NCBI GenBank assembly: GCA_949987705.1
Contig: OX465281.1
Coordinates: forward strand, 174,668,516 to 174,732,515
Reading direction: 5' to 3'
DNA: 64,000 nt
DNA from: Thereva unica
Lineage: Eukaryota > Arthropoda > Insecta > Diptera > Therevidae
Part shown: one piece after another, positions 11,785 through 23,200 of the stretch
Layout of the letters: each line of letters starts with the position of its first letter
How positions within the stretch are numbered: position 1 is the stretch's first letter
Notes under the pieces: model-generated
Database searches by the model: none
What the model was told of the DNA's origin: nothing
What the model saw: the letters and a program-made list of their open reading frames with translations, nothing else
Translations under genes and position numbers: made by a program

Positions 11785-13270
11785 TAATACATAAAGCAGG
11801 CGATAAGCACTCGGTGGGCAACTATAGGGGCATTGCTATCTTGTCATCCATTCCCAAACTTTTCGAAAAACTTGTCTATGACAAAATTGCCCCACTTATT
11901 GACCCATTGCTAAACGAACAACAGCATGGTTTCAGAAAAGGGCGTTCGACGACCTCAAATCTTATGGTCTTAGCTTCTGATCTGCTGCGTGGCATGGAAA
12001 ACGGGTATCAAATGGATGCTGTTTATACTGACTTCAGCAAGGCCTTTGATCGAGTAGATCATGACACCTTAATGGCAAAGCTTGTAAGAGCCGGTATATC
12101 AGGTACTACCCTGGAATGGATAAAATCTTATCTAAATGACAGAACTCAGGTTGTTAGATTTCAAGGGTTTTTTTCTAATGAAATTGCAGTAACTTCCGGG
12201 GTTCCCCAGGGTAGTCATCTAGGCCCTCTTCTTTTCAATATCTACATCACCGATTTATCTGAAAAGTTAATAGATATTCCACATCTCTTTTATGCAGACG
12301 ACCTGAAAATATATAGCGCCGTTAAATCCCAAATTGACGTTGTCTTTTTCCAGTCGAAACTTGATGCATTGCATGACTGGTGCACAGCTAATAAATTGCA
12401 TCTTAACACCAGCAAATGTCATGCAATAACCTTCTCACGCAAAAAAGACACGCAGCTACACTCTTATCATCTCAACGGCAAAATTTTGAACCATGTTGAT
12501 CATACTGTGGATTTAGGTGTTGTCCTTGACAACAAACTAAATTTCAATCTGCAATATGATAATATCACGGCCAGAGCCAATAAACTTCTTGGCTTTATAA
12601 AGAGAAGGGCTAAAGAATTCGACAATGTATGGGTCACAAAGACACTTTTCTGTTCTGTAGTCCGCCCAATCCTGGAATACACTTGCACTATTTGGGATCC
12701 TATATTCCAAGTTCACAGCAACAGGATTGAATCAATTCAAAAGAAATTTCTTCTATTTGCGCTGAGGCATCTACATGATCCGCATGATTATCATAACCTT
12801 CCACCCTACACGGAGAGGTTAAAGGTTCTAGAACTCATGCCTCTGTCATGCAGGAGAAAGCTGCTCACGTCATGCCTCACCCTTGACGTTCTAAATGGCA
12901 ATATTAAAGTGCAGTGTCTGTCGGATATGATCAAATTTAATGATGATGTTCGACAAACAAGACATACAAAACTGCTTAAGGAATATCCGCATCGTACGGA
13001 GTATGCTAGGAACGAGCCTGTCAACAGATGCTGTATGGTTTTTAATTCCTATGGATCATGTTTCTCTCCCTCCATAAACAAACATTCTTACAAAAAAAAA
13101 CTTAGATCCTTACTAACAGCACAAATCAATTAGTATAACTTATGATTATTTCTGCCAGTGCTTACTTTAAGTACCATATGTTATGTTAAGTACCATATGT
13201 AAAATATTTAGTTTAAGTGAGCCTTGTTTTGGCAAATAAAATAAAATAAAAAATAAAATAAAATAAAATA
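11785..13270 (+). mobile_element. Non-LTR retrotransposon, 5'-truncated, inside the foldback arm
   Basis: Homology between the two foldback arms is interrupted here: outer arm sequence stops near 11770 and resumes with ATGCAATGAAATAC at about 13271. The insert holds an RT open frame and ends in an AAATA-type repeat tail, as expected of target-primed insertion. The 5' end is truncated inside RT, which is common for such elements. The target duplication is not certain. Confidence 0.88.
11814..13133 (+). CDS. Reverse transcriptase, Jockey/CR1-group, 5'-truncated
   Basis: 439 codons open without a break. RT blocks seen: NYRGIAILS (start of domain), GFRKGRSTTSNL, YTDFSKAFDRVDHD (first catalytic D), SGVPQGSHLGPLLFNIYI and the catalytic YADDLKIY, then a thumb and a C-terminal region with PILEYTCTIWDP. 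The frame is open upstream of the ATG to about 11785 (K-A-G-D-K-H-S-V), so this ATG is an artefact of truncation; endonuclease and the N-terminal RT are absent. The lack of stops suggests recent insertion. Clade placement is from motif style only. Confidence 0.88.
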   Translation: MGNYRGIAILSSIPKLFEKLVYDKIAPLIDPLLNEQQHGFRKGRSTTSNLMVLASDLLRGMENGYQMDAVYTDFSKAFDRVDHDTLMAKLVRAGISGTTLEWIKSYLNDRTQVVRFQGFFSNEIAVTSGVPQGSHLGPLLFNIYITDLSEKLIDIPHLFYADDLKIYSAVKSQIDVVFFQSKLDALHDWCTANKLHLNTSKCHAITFSRKKDTQLHSYHLNGKILNHVDHTVDLGVVLDNKLNFNLQYDNITARANKLLGFIKRRAKEFDNVWVTKTLFCSVVRPILEYTCTIWDPIFQVHSNRIESIQKKFLLFALRHLHDPHDYHNLPPYTERLKVLELMPLSCRRKLLTSCLTLDVLNGNIKVQCLSDMIKFNDDVRQTRHTKLLKEYPHRTEYARNEPVNRCCMVFNSYGSCFSPSINKHSYKKKLRSLLTAQIN

Positions 13271-13639
13271 ATGCAATGAAATACACTTTTTTAATATTTA
13301 TTTGCGAAGGTGGTTGATTTGTACTAAATTAACGCGAACTTTATGATACGGGGAAGTCCTAAAGGGTTGAAACCACCCCTAAATCGGATAAAAATAGAAA
13401 AACCTCAAATGCCTCAAATTCGATTTTGTGGGCGTACTGTCAGGAAAAATAAATAATTTTCAACCCTTAAGGGGGTAAAACCAGCCCTACAATTATAAAA
13501 ATCAACTTTATATAAAAAAATTTGCAATTTTTTTTTACTTTTTGCTTGAAATTAGGTTCAATAGGTATTATCAGCCAAAAATTTATTATTTTCAACCCTC
13601 AAGGGGGTAAAACTACCCCTACATTACAATTATAATTGA

Positions 13640-15355
13640 AAAAAATGCAAATGCAATTTTTTTTATATAAAGTTGATTTTTATAATTGTAGGGGTAGTTC
13701 TAACCCCTTAAGGGTTGCAAATAATTTATTTTTGCCTGACAGTACCCCCACAAAATCGAATTTGAGGCATAAACTTAAAAAAATAATGTTTACATCTTTT
13801 TCTATTTTTAGCCGATTTAGGGGTGATTTCAACCCTTTAGAACTACCCCTTATCATAAAGTTCGCCTTGATTTAGTAAAAATCAACCTCCTTCGCAAAAA
13901 AAGAAAAAAAGAAGTGTATTTCATTGCATTAGATTCATTCATTATAATTGAAATAATTGCGAAAAACCCCTAAAAAGGGATGTTTTTGCATTTTTAAGGG
14001 TGACGCCCATGTTTTAGGACCGCGGGACCCCGATTTTCGTGATCAGCGACCCCAAAAATCAACAAATTTAGATTTTTTCTTAGCAAATTTTTTTCTGTGA
14101 CATTATTCGCGTGGGCTAAGTTTTGAGGGGTGGAAAAACAAAATGGCGGTGTGGAAAAATCTTTCTAGGCAAGGGAGAAAAATGGTAAAACGTTTTCATC
14201 CCCTACAATCAACCCCCTCGCCTTTTCCGCGGCATGTGAAGTTGGCCCGTTTTTTTATTCGCATGGGCTAAGTTCTGAGGGGTGGAAAAACAAAATGGCG
14301 GTGTGGAAAAATCTTTCTAGGCAAGGGAGAAAAATGGTAAAACGTTTTCATCCCCTACAATCAACCCCCTCGCCTTTTCCGCGGCATGTGATGTTGGCCC
14401 GTTTTTTTTATTCGCATGGGCTAAGTTCTGAGGGGTGGAAAAACAAAATGGCGGTGTGGAAAAATCTTTCTAGGCAAGGGAGAAAAATGGTAAAACGTTT
14501 TCATCCCCTACAATCAACCCCCTCGCCTTTTCCGCGGCATGTGAAGTTGGCCCGTTTTTTTATTCGCATGGGCTAAGTTCTGAGGGATGGAAAAACAAAA
14601 TGGCGGTGTGGAAAAATCTTTCTAGGCAAGGGAGAAAAATGGTAAAACGTTTTTATCCCCTACGATCAACCCCCTCGCCTTTTCCGCGGCATGTGAAGTT
14701 GGCCCGTTTTTTTTGTGTGACTTATTCGCGTGGGCTAAGTTTAGAGGGGTGGAAAAACAAGATGGTGGGGTGGAAAAATGTTTTTAGTCAAGGGAGAAAA
14801 ATGGTAAAAGCTTTTGAACCCCTACAATCAACCCTATCGGCGTTTCCGCGGTATGTGAAGTTCTCCCGAACCCTCTTGGCGTTTTCAGGTCTTTTATCCG
14901 ATTTTTGGAGTTCCGTAATTTCGCTATGGTAATACCATCCTGTTCGCGGAGTTAAGAAATCAAAATACAGTGATGTAAGATTATTTTTGGAGGTTTCTTA
15001 GTTTTTACATGGTAAGAGAACACGGAAAAAAACCCAAACATCGATATAAATCCATTTTTGAAAAAAAAAAACTTTTTTTGAAATAACTTTTTTTCTAAGG
15101 GTGGAAAAACGAATTTTTTTTTTGGAAAAACAAGGTCTAACGATAGGCTGTGGAATGGGACGCTTTTCCACCCAGCCCGCAAAATTTTTCGGGCTTGTGA
15201 AGTTAGCCCGAAAAAATATTTTTTTTCATAAAAAATTTGTGGTAAGTGGAAAAACGAAAATAATCGGTGGAAAAACGTGGAATAACTAGAAGCTTTCGAA
15301 TGCGACGTTTTTCCACTCAGCCCGAAAATTTTCCGGGCCATCTTCACGTACCTGC
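13640..15355 (-). repeat. Foldback right arm
   Basis: Reverse complement of 10501-11770 plus 13271-13560. The subrepeat blocks lie at about 14120, 14290, 14440, 14590 and 14750. The inner 13640-13950 pairs with 13271-13560, for example AACCCTTTAGAACTACCCC against its complement near 13350. The turn of the palindrome is A/T-rich. Confidence 0.9.
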
Positions 15356-15360
15356 TGTAA

Positions 15361-17475
15361 GCCTATACGGTTGTGCCTTTGAACTTTAGAACGTTGGCAT
15401 GGGATGCATTCTCTGAACCATTGGAGGGCATCTCGTTTGATGCCAGGCCAGACGAATTTCTCCTTCAATTGCCGAGATGTGGCGCGACCGCTAGGATGAG
15501 CAGGGCCATGTAGAACGTCGAAAGCCTGTTTTCCAAGGGGTTCTGGTAAATACGGACGAATCCAACCAATGGAAGTGTCGCAGTAGAGTTGATGGCCTTG
15601 GTGTTTGAGAAGTTGTAGTAGGATGTAGACAATCTCAGTTGTGAATTGTGAGATAAAACTGAGTTGGTTGAGCTGTCGAGGAGAAGCTTTATTCAATCTC
15701 TGAGCAAAGGCATGTATTAATGGGCGATGATCAGTCTTCACCACGAACGGACCACCTTCCAAGATGTGTCTAAAAAATTTTATGCTGGAAAAAATAGCAA
15801 GAAGCTCTCTGTCATACGTGCTGTAGTGCGTTTCCGCAGGACTTAGTTTCCGGGAGAAGAATCCTAGAGGTTTCCAGATTCCATCTTCGAATTGCTCCAA
15901 TGAAGCACCAATGGCATGGTCCGAAGCGTCTGTAGATAATGCGATGGGTGTTGTTGGTGATAAAAAGGTAGTAACGACAGCTGATGAAATGCTGGACTTA
16001 CACTGCTCCAGGGCAGCTTTAAGTTCAGGTGTCCAACTAATCTTAGTTTTATCCCGCTTTTTAACATTCTTTAAGAGCTCGTTGAGGGGTGCCTGAACAG
16101 TAGAGGCTTTAGGAATGCACCGACGATAATAGTTAAGCATGCCAAGAAAGCGTCGCAGATCAGCAATAGTTTCGGGTGTTGAAAAGTTTAGAACTGCTTT
16201 TACTTTTTCTGTTGGTGCTGTGAATTCGTTTTTGTTGAGGTGATAACCCAGATAATAAGCTTCTTCCTTGCCAAATGAACACTTACTGGGATTAATAACC
16301 TGGTTATTTTCCCGTAATATTTTAAAAATAGCTTGTAGATGTTGAACATGCTCGTCTGGAGATCTGGAGAAAATTATTAGGTCGTCGATGAAGCAAGAAG
16401 CGAAGTCCACGTTGCGGAGAAGATTGTCCATGTGACGCTGAAAAGTTTGTGTGGCATTTCTGAGACCTGGAGGCATCCCACAAAACTCAAAAAGACCAAA
16501 CGGCGTCGTAACAGCAGTTTTGGGAATGTCTTCCTCGGCTACTGCAATCTGGTGGTACGCTTTGACCAGGTCAATGGTTGAAAATATTGAGCAGTCATGA
16601 CAGCGATGAAGTAAGTCATCAATCATTGGGATTGGATAGCTATATGGTACTGTCTGTTTGTTAAGGCGACGATAATCACCCGTTGAGCGCCAACCCCCAA
16701 GTCTTTTAGTGACCATGTGAATGGGGCTTGCCCAGTGACTGCTGGAGGGTCTAATAATACCATGCTGGAGCAAGAGCTCAAAGTCCGCTTTGGCTGCTAC
16801 ATACTTTTCTCCCGTGAGACGTCGAGGACGTTCCGATACAGGAGGTACAGTAATGACAATGTGATGACGAGCTGCACTTGACTTAAGAATTACTGGAAAT
16901 GGTTTAGGCACAGTGATGTCGATGAACTCATGTAGAAGCTGTCTATAAGGTGGCTCAATTGTGTTAAAAGAAAAACCTATGGTTGAGATGCTATGAATTG
17001 ATGCTTCTGCGACATACCCTCTCGCAGTGAGTCCGGTGGTTTTATCAATTAGACATTGACCTTGAAGATCGATGAGGAGTCCAAAATAAGCCAAAAAGTC
17101 AGCTCCTATTATAGCATTATTAGTATCCGCCACGATAAATGACCACTTGAAATCTCGTCGAAGGCCGAGTTGTAGGCTCAGAGGATGTCCGCCATAAGTG
17201 TTAATAATAGAGTTATTGGCAGCATAAAGTTTGTAGTCCGTAGCTTCAAGCTTGTGATGAATCCATGAGCGTGGGATGATAGAGAGCATAGAACCAGAAT
17301 CCACTAGGAATAACCGGTTACTACGTTTATCACAAATAAAAAGGCGGTATTCTCTAAGAGGCTGATTGTTGACTTCGCTGTCGCCTACCGCCGATACTGA
17401 CGACAGCAGAGCTAGTTTCCCTCGAACGGAGGTGATTATTCCAGAGCAGGTTTGAAGGTGCACGGCTTGTTGCAT
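15361..17475 (-). pseudogene. pol: CsRn1-type Pol: protease, RT, RNase H, integrase finger
   Basis: About 705 residues remain open up to the foldback junction. Order: aspartic protease VDSGSMLSIIP (about residue 57); RT with STIDLVKAYHQI, TTPFGLFEFCGMP and FIDDLIIF (about 362, FIDD in place of the common YIDD); RNase H with LSTDASDHAIGA (about 513), YDRELLAI and KTDHRPLI; integrase finger ending CIPCQRSKV (about 690). It overlaps gag by about 40 bases in another frame. The product is cut by the foldback insertion, so the gene is non-functional even though the frame before the cut has no stop. Confidence 0.92.
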
Positions 17476-18371
17476 TTCCGTGCGCGTATGCCATAATTAT
17501 GATGGTAGAAGCAATGCCCTGCTTGAGAAATGTGTGGCTCCCTATTGCCAGATCGTGAACGAGAGCCGGATCTGCTGTGATTGTTATCATGGGGCTGCTT
17601 ATTTAGCTTATTGTTTATTTCTTGCTGCAGCGTAGTCAATTTCTCTAGAGTTTTCCTAAACTCTCTGAGCTCTGTAACAAAAGAATCATTAGTAGTGGAA
17701 GATTGTGAATGAGCTAAAGAATGGCCAGAATGAGTAGCTGCGGCCATGACAAACTGAGGTGAATTCCCACTCTCCAAAAGAGTATCCGCACCAACCGCAA
17801 GCTCGTCGAGTGATGATGAGGACTGGAAGTCACGTAGAAGCTTCTGGGCAGTCTGAGGAGGTAGCGCTAACCAACGAACTCTTAGCACATTCTCGGGAGC
17901 TTGAGCGCCTACCATGGATCGCATAAGCCGGAGCAGCTCAGAGGGTTTCCTGCTACCTAATTCGAGCTCAGCTAATACCTTGTGCAGTTTTTTATCTGCA
18001 GAATCAGCTAGGCGGTTGATAAGTTGTGCCTTGAGGAATTTGTACTTTTCAGAAGTAGGAGGGGATTTGATTATATCAGTAACAGCCACAGGCGCATCAG
18101 GGGACAGATTACTGACAATCAGGTGGTACTTTGCATTGTCCGCTCGTATGTTGAAAGACTGGAAAACTGACTCTGCCTGCATGAACCACATCACCGGGTT
18201 TTCCTTTTAAAAGGCCGGGAGGTTACAATATTGAATTGAAGAAACTTCACTGACATTTTGATTAGCTGACGAGCCAGGCACTGCTGCTGGGTAATCTGTT
18301 ATGGACGTTTGCGGCCTAACGTTGGCCGGCGTGGGAGATGAATCGCGGCTTGGTGAATGTTCCAACGGCAT
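17436..18371 (-). pseudogene. gag: CsRn1-type Gag with one nonsense codon
   Basis: An ATG at 18371-18369 starts a frame (MPLEHSPSRD...) that runs in phase into the Gag core (PVMWFMQAESVF...NAKYHLIVSNL), interrupted by one TAA at LPAF*KENPV near 18210. The C-terminal part has basic/serine-rich sequence and a CHCC-type finger (CFYHHNYGIRARKCNKPC) typical of CsRn1-clade Gag. Total length about 312 residues, usual for the family. Removing the stop is the only change needed for the full frame. Confidence 0.85.
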
Positions 18372-19300
18372 GTTAGATATGTACGAAGCGTATAAAAGAG
18401 GGGAAAAAATGTATAAGATTGTAACTGTTTAAAACACTTATTTATTACCCGAAGCGAACACTAAAATGTCAATGCACGACACTAAATAAAAACTAGTGGG
18501 ATGTTGTGCCTAGAGACTAGCCACTAATTACGCTTTTTCATGGTATTCTTTCTGTTGAATAACACTTCAGATTGGATGACAACATATTAAGTGGAGATTG
18601 ATCCGCACTCACTTCCAACCCGCCGGATATGGGAATCGAGGCCAATAATTCGAATGTGTCAAATTGAAAAAAAAAGCACATCACACATGTAAACACTATA
18701 GAAAACGAATCTAAACATTTTTCTTTGGATTGGAGGAAAATCTAATGTGATGCACTTTGCACAACAGAATTAGGTGTATTATTTTACTTAAACATACATG
18801 TCTTATTGTTAAAAATTCGGCTTACCGCACCCTAGTTTGGCCATGGAGATTCATAAGTATTACACTGACCAACGCTATATATAATTAATCTTGAAAAGTT
18901 TTTGTTAAAGGCTTATGTAGGTTATAAGTTGTGAGACTGCGTAATCTAAAACTTAACAAAGTATTTAACAAACACTACAATATAATCATCATAGCTTAAA
19001 AAAAAGGAAATCAAATGTAAACAATAAAATTCTTTGATTCTTCACCCACGTCATGGTATATTTCTTTATTCAATATAAACAATAGTTTTTGAGCAGCAAA
19101 TAAAAACTATATGCCATAATTTCGTTATCATCGGTTTTTGTTCTGGAAGCAAATTTAGAGACGTATTCATGTCCAAAACTTGTTTCATATGAAACAAAAT
19201 CTCCGAAGGAAATTAAACAAAATTATTATGACGAAAAAAAAGCACCGCGAGCCGAAGGATCGAACTCGCAGCCCCACAGACGAGGGACTTTCCCTAGCTC
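18372..19300. other. CsRn1 5' leader and probable LTR, then unassigned DNA
   Basis: The minus-strand leader is only about 50 bases to a TGTAAC/GTTACA-type LTR tip near 18421. The LTR far edge is not identifiable because the other LTR is missing. From about 18850 to 19170 I see A+T-rich DNA without genes. Around 19240-19275 the minus strand has a B-box-like GAGTTCGATCC, possibly a tRNA-derived SINE relic. Confidence 0.45.
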
Positions 19301-19308
19301 TTTATAGT

Positions 19309-19640
19309 CCATGGAAATGGTACTTTAACATTGCAAAAATGCAGGACAAGGTTTTATTTTTGGGATGTGTAGGGGGGGTCAGGGTGAGCTTAAGTTTGAG
19401 TTTTCGGAATTCTAAACCCCCCCCCCTCCATTTGGCCGCCATCTTGGAAAACGTATGCAAATGGTTTTTCCACTATATCTCCGAAACGGCACATCTTACC
19501 GGAAATTTGCAAGGACACTTTTTGTTTAGAATTAAATAATGTACAATTTATTACTTAGAAATTTTGTGGTAAAATGAATAATTAAGAAGTTATAAGCCTT
19601 AGAACACAAAAATTAGTCACAATATTTTCTTTAAAGGCTC
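19309..19640 (+). mobile_element. Half copy of the palindromic element at 44873-46076
   Basis: Starts TAGTCCATGGAAATGG and continues ACATTGCAAAAATGCAGGAC, a poly-G/poly-C segment, TTTGGCCGCCATCTTGGAAA and then AAAGGCTC. It matches the left arm of the complete element at 44873-45200 with about 95% identity by eye, but the second arm is missing. No coding. Confidence 0.85.
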
Positions 19641-20162
19641 TTTTTTGTTGTTTAAATATACTTCTGGTTGAAATTGCCACACCATTTTCTCAGTTTTTGG
19701 TCTTTTGACCAAGAGCTACATTTTGAGATATGGCCCAAGTCTGTAGCGGCAATACTTTGAGAGATGAAAGTAGGCTTCAGACGGACAGACGGACAGAGCC
19801 TCTGTATAAGCTTTTCTTTTTGAAAAAGCTAAAAAACCAAGGAAAAGCCTGTTCTTGCTTTGCGTTGTTTACATTGACTACATGTAAGCCGAAAGAGGAA
19901 GAGAAGAAGAAAAAAATATGGCCGCGACGGCTCGAGTCAAGTTGTTTGCTTAGCGTGGAGTCGATATCTGAGATCACGTTTTCATTAAATTAAGTCTAAA
20001 TCGGGGTCACCGCTATGGTGTTTTTATTATTTACCATTAAAAAAAACGAAATAACAATAACTAAAATTTATTATTCATTAAAGCACAAAAAACAATAATT
20101 AACATTAAAGACAAAGAATTCTTAAGAGGCGCGCAATGCGAGGTCCAGACACCGACTGACTC
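19641..20162. other. Non-coding DNA, no gene seen
   Basis: Holds a GACGGACAGACGGACAG direct repeat near 19780 and A+T-rich sequence. No supported coding frame. It ends at the (ATT)n tail of the following minus-strand element. Confidence 0.5.
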
Positions 20163-20246
20163 TTATTATTATTATTATTCTTGTTGAGGGGCGCTTTAGC
20201 GGGCACTGCGACCTATTTTGTTTGGTCTATTGTGCCATCCCCTTCT

Positions 20247-23200
20247 TTAAAAACCATCAAGGTTAAGGCTTCTTAGGTAGCCTAAAACTGATTTAGGGTT
20301 GCTGTCCCAAATCTCCCTGGGAGTAGGGAAATCACGATGGAGAAGGCTCAGTCTTTTCCTCGCTGTAGCCTCACAGTCGCACATCAAGTGCTCCGCGGTT
20401 TCGGGAGCTGTCCCGCAGAATCTACAGCCAGAGTCGGCCACCAGTCCTATTTTGTTTAGGGGATAGTTAAGCGAACAGTGGCCCGTCAGGAGCTCTGTTA
20501 TTATTTTTAGCTCCCACCTCTTGAGATTTAAAAGTTTGCCCGCCTTAGCTTTATCGATTTGCATGAATCTTTTAGCTTGACGAGTACCCTGGGTCCTAGA
20601 CCAGCTTTGAAGAAACATTTGGTCAACCCAATTCGTTAAGGCCATTTTACGTGGCAGCTTGCTAAGCTACAGAAAGGTTCCGGACCAATAAGTAATGAGT
20701 TTGCGCCTGCTCTAGCCAGGCTATCGGCAATCTCATTACCAATGTGACCTTCGTGGCCCGGAATCCACATCAGCGTGACACTATTGTTCCTGCTGAGGAA
20801 TTTCAGGGATTGAAGGCAATCCAGGACAGCCTTTGATGACACTCTGTGCGATTTAATGGCCAGCAGTGCAGCTTGACTGTCTGAGAAAATAACAATGTTA
20901 GAGCTATTTGGAGCTCTATTAATACAAGTCTGAGCACACACCTGGATGGCGAGTACCTCAGCCTGAAAAACAGTGGGGGTAGTGCCTAGAGCCATGGATA
21001 TTTTGCTCCTTGGGCCATAAACACCCAGCCCTACCCCTTTATCGGTTTTGGAACCATCTGTGTACCAAAAGGCCGTGCTTCCTCTAAAGAGAGGCCTGCC
21101 ATGTTGCCACTCTGACCGACTTCGAATAATCGTCGTAAACGGTTTGTCAAAGTCAAGAGTAGCAGGAATGGTATCCGACAAAGATATCATTGGCTCCAAG
21201 TTCAGCTCCTTGAGGATCGATAAATGATCCAGCAGGTCTCCTGGCTTAAAGGAGAAAAGGTCCCGTAGACGCAGTGCCCCTGCCAGAGCCTCTTTTTTCA
21301 CCACCAAGTGCAGCGGAGGAAGGTTCAGTAAAGCCCCCATAGCCACAGTCGGACAGGTGCTTTTGGCCCCTGTGATACCAAGACAGGCCAGTCTTTGCAC
21401 CCTGGCCAGCTTAATCATAGCACCCTTTTGTTTGGTCTTAGCCCACCATGCGATGGATGCATATGTGATCATGGGCCTTACGACCGTAGTATATAGCCAA
21501 AACATTAACCTAGGTTTAAGACCCCAGGTTTTTCCTACGAATTGGCGACAAACATGGAGAGATGCAGTTGCCTTGGCAGTTACTCTCTCAATTTGAGATT
21601 TCCAGGAGAGCTTTTGATCCAGGATTATGCCTAGATATTTAGCCTCCTTTGAGAAACCTATTTCTTTGCGTCCACAGAGGGAGCTTTTAAATTTAGCTTC
21701 CTTCTATTAGTAAACGGTAAGATGACAGTTTTTTGTGGGTTAATACCCAGATTCTTGCTACGGCACCAGCTATGCACATGTGACAAAGCGGCTTGCATGA
21801 GGTCTGAAACGGTGCTATCATGACCGCCGCTAACCATTATGACGATATCGTCAGCATAGGCCTGTGTTTTAAATCCACGGTTATTCAGGTCGGCAAGTAG
21901 TTCGTCGATCACGATTGACCATAGGAGGGGTGATAGAACGCCCCCTTGAGGACAGCCTTTAGCAGCAATTACCGTAATCGATTCACCATTCATCTCAGCA
22001 GTTATCAATCTGCTGCTGAGAAGCGACGTGATCCATCTCACAGTGGGGCGAAGAATGCCTTTTTTTACTGCTGCTTCATTGATCGCGTCGAAGGTAACGT
22101 TGTCAAACGCACCCTCAATGTCTGCAAAAGCGCAGAGAGAGATTTCCTTGGCCCTGAGGGACTTCTCAATATCTCTCACTAGCACATGAATGGCAGTCTC
22201 TGTAGATCTGCCTGGCCGGTAGGCAAATTGCAGACAGTGAAGTGGGCTCGCTGTAAGACCCTCTCTAATATGACTGTCTAAAACTTTCTCCATTGTTTTC
22301 AGAAGAAAGGAAGAGAGGCTGATGGGTCGATAGGATTTTGCATCTCTATTTGATCTTCTCCCCGATTTAGGGATAAAGACTACCCTAGCCTCTCTCCAAC
22401 ACCTCGGAATGTGGGCCAGCGCAAAGCTACCCCGAAAAAGTGGTAGCAGGACCGGTAAGATCTCTTCCAAGCCTCTCTGAAGGAGAGCTGGGAAGATGTG
22501 GTCCTTTCCAGCAGCCTTGAAGGGACTGAAGGTGCCAATGGCCCACTCAATCTTACCGGAAGTGAAAATCCTGTTTGCCAGGCCTTTGTTCCTATTATAG
22601 GACCGATGGGCAAGTACTACCTCCGATTCAATGTTATTTTCAAAGGCCAATCCAGGAAATGAGTGCTCATTAATAGCTCCATGGTATCCCTGGTGTTCTC
22701 CGTAAAGGACCCTTCAGAGGTCTTGAGAGAGACAATGCCATTGGAGTGATCCTTAGACAGAACTTTGTGTAACCTCGTGGAGGCTGGAAGTTTGTCTATT
22801 TCTTCGCAGAAGGCTTTCCATGACCTTCGTTTGGATCTTCTCAAATCTTTATTGTAATTGGTAAGGGCTTTCTTGTAGGGGTCCCAGTTGCCCGAGACTT
22901 TAGCCCTATTAAATAATTTTCTGACTTCTCTCCTTTGCTTGCAGAGATCATTGTTCCACCAAGAAACCTTTCGGTTAGTGCTTCGAGGTTTCGCAGGGCA
23001 GCTGCTCTCGAAGGCTGCGATGATCGTTTCCTGCAGATTGGTAGAGACAAGGTCGCGGCCTCAGTAATGAGATTAGTATCCATATGGCTGATTCCTAAAC
23101 TGAGAGCTGTGCGATAAGCGTCCCAGTCAGTCTGCCGTGGAATCCTAAATGTTTCCGAGGATATTGCAGAAGCTCTCAGGTTAAACCTTATATGTCTATG

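Larger units (their letters stand above)
10501..15355. mobile_element. Foldback-type DNA transposon: giant palindrome with 5-bp target duplication
   Basis: The ends GCAGGTACGTGAAGATGGCC and its reverse complement are flanked by TGTAA at 10496-10500 and 15356-15360. The arms continue inward for about 1.6 kb each, giving a nearly complete palindrome centred near 13600, apart from the non-LTR insertion at about 11785-13270. Arms contain repeated blocks of about 165 bases (each with AAAATGGCGGTGTGG and CCGCGGCATGTGAA) and then a unique inner part. Removing the insert plus one TGTAA restores the integrase reading frame (R-I-G-L-Q-H-I-E), which proves the boundaries. No transposase is encoded, so it is non-autonomous. 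Superfamily unknown. Confidence 0.92.
9930..18450 (-). mobile_element. Ty3/Gypsy element, CsRn1-type, broken by nested insertions
   Basis: Minus-strand element with gag (17436-18371), pol N-terminal part (15361-17475) and pol C-terminal part (9930-10495). The gag finger pattern CxYHxxxGxxAxxC is typical of the CsRn1 clade. Integrase is split at 10501-15355 by the foldback element and ends at the Osvaldo-like 3' LTR at 9930; the rest of integrase and the 3' LTR are missing. The 5' LTR probably begins near 18421 (TGTAACTG on the plus strand), but its far edge is unresolved. Confidence 0.8.

Noticed and set aside
13240..13275. AAATA repeats as an independent microsatellite
   Set aside because: Better explained as the 3' tail of the non-LTR insertion.
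14295..14932. Basic 90-110-residue frames in the foldback arm
   Set aside because: Products of the repeated blocks, mirrored in the other arm; no domain.
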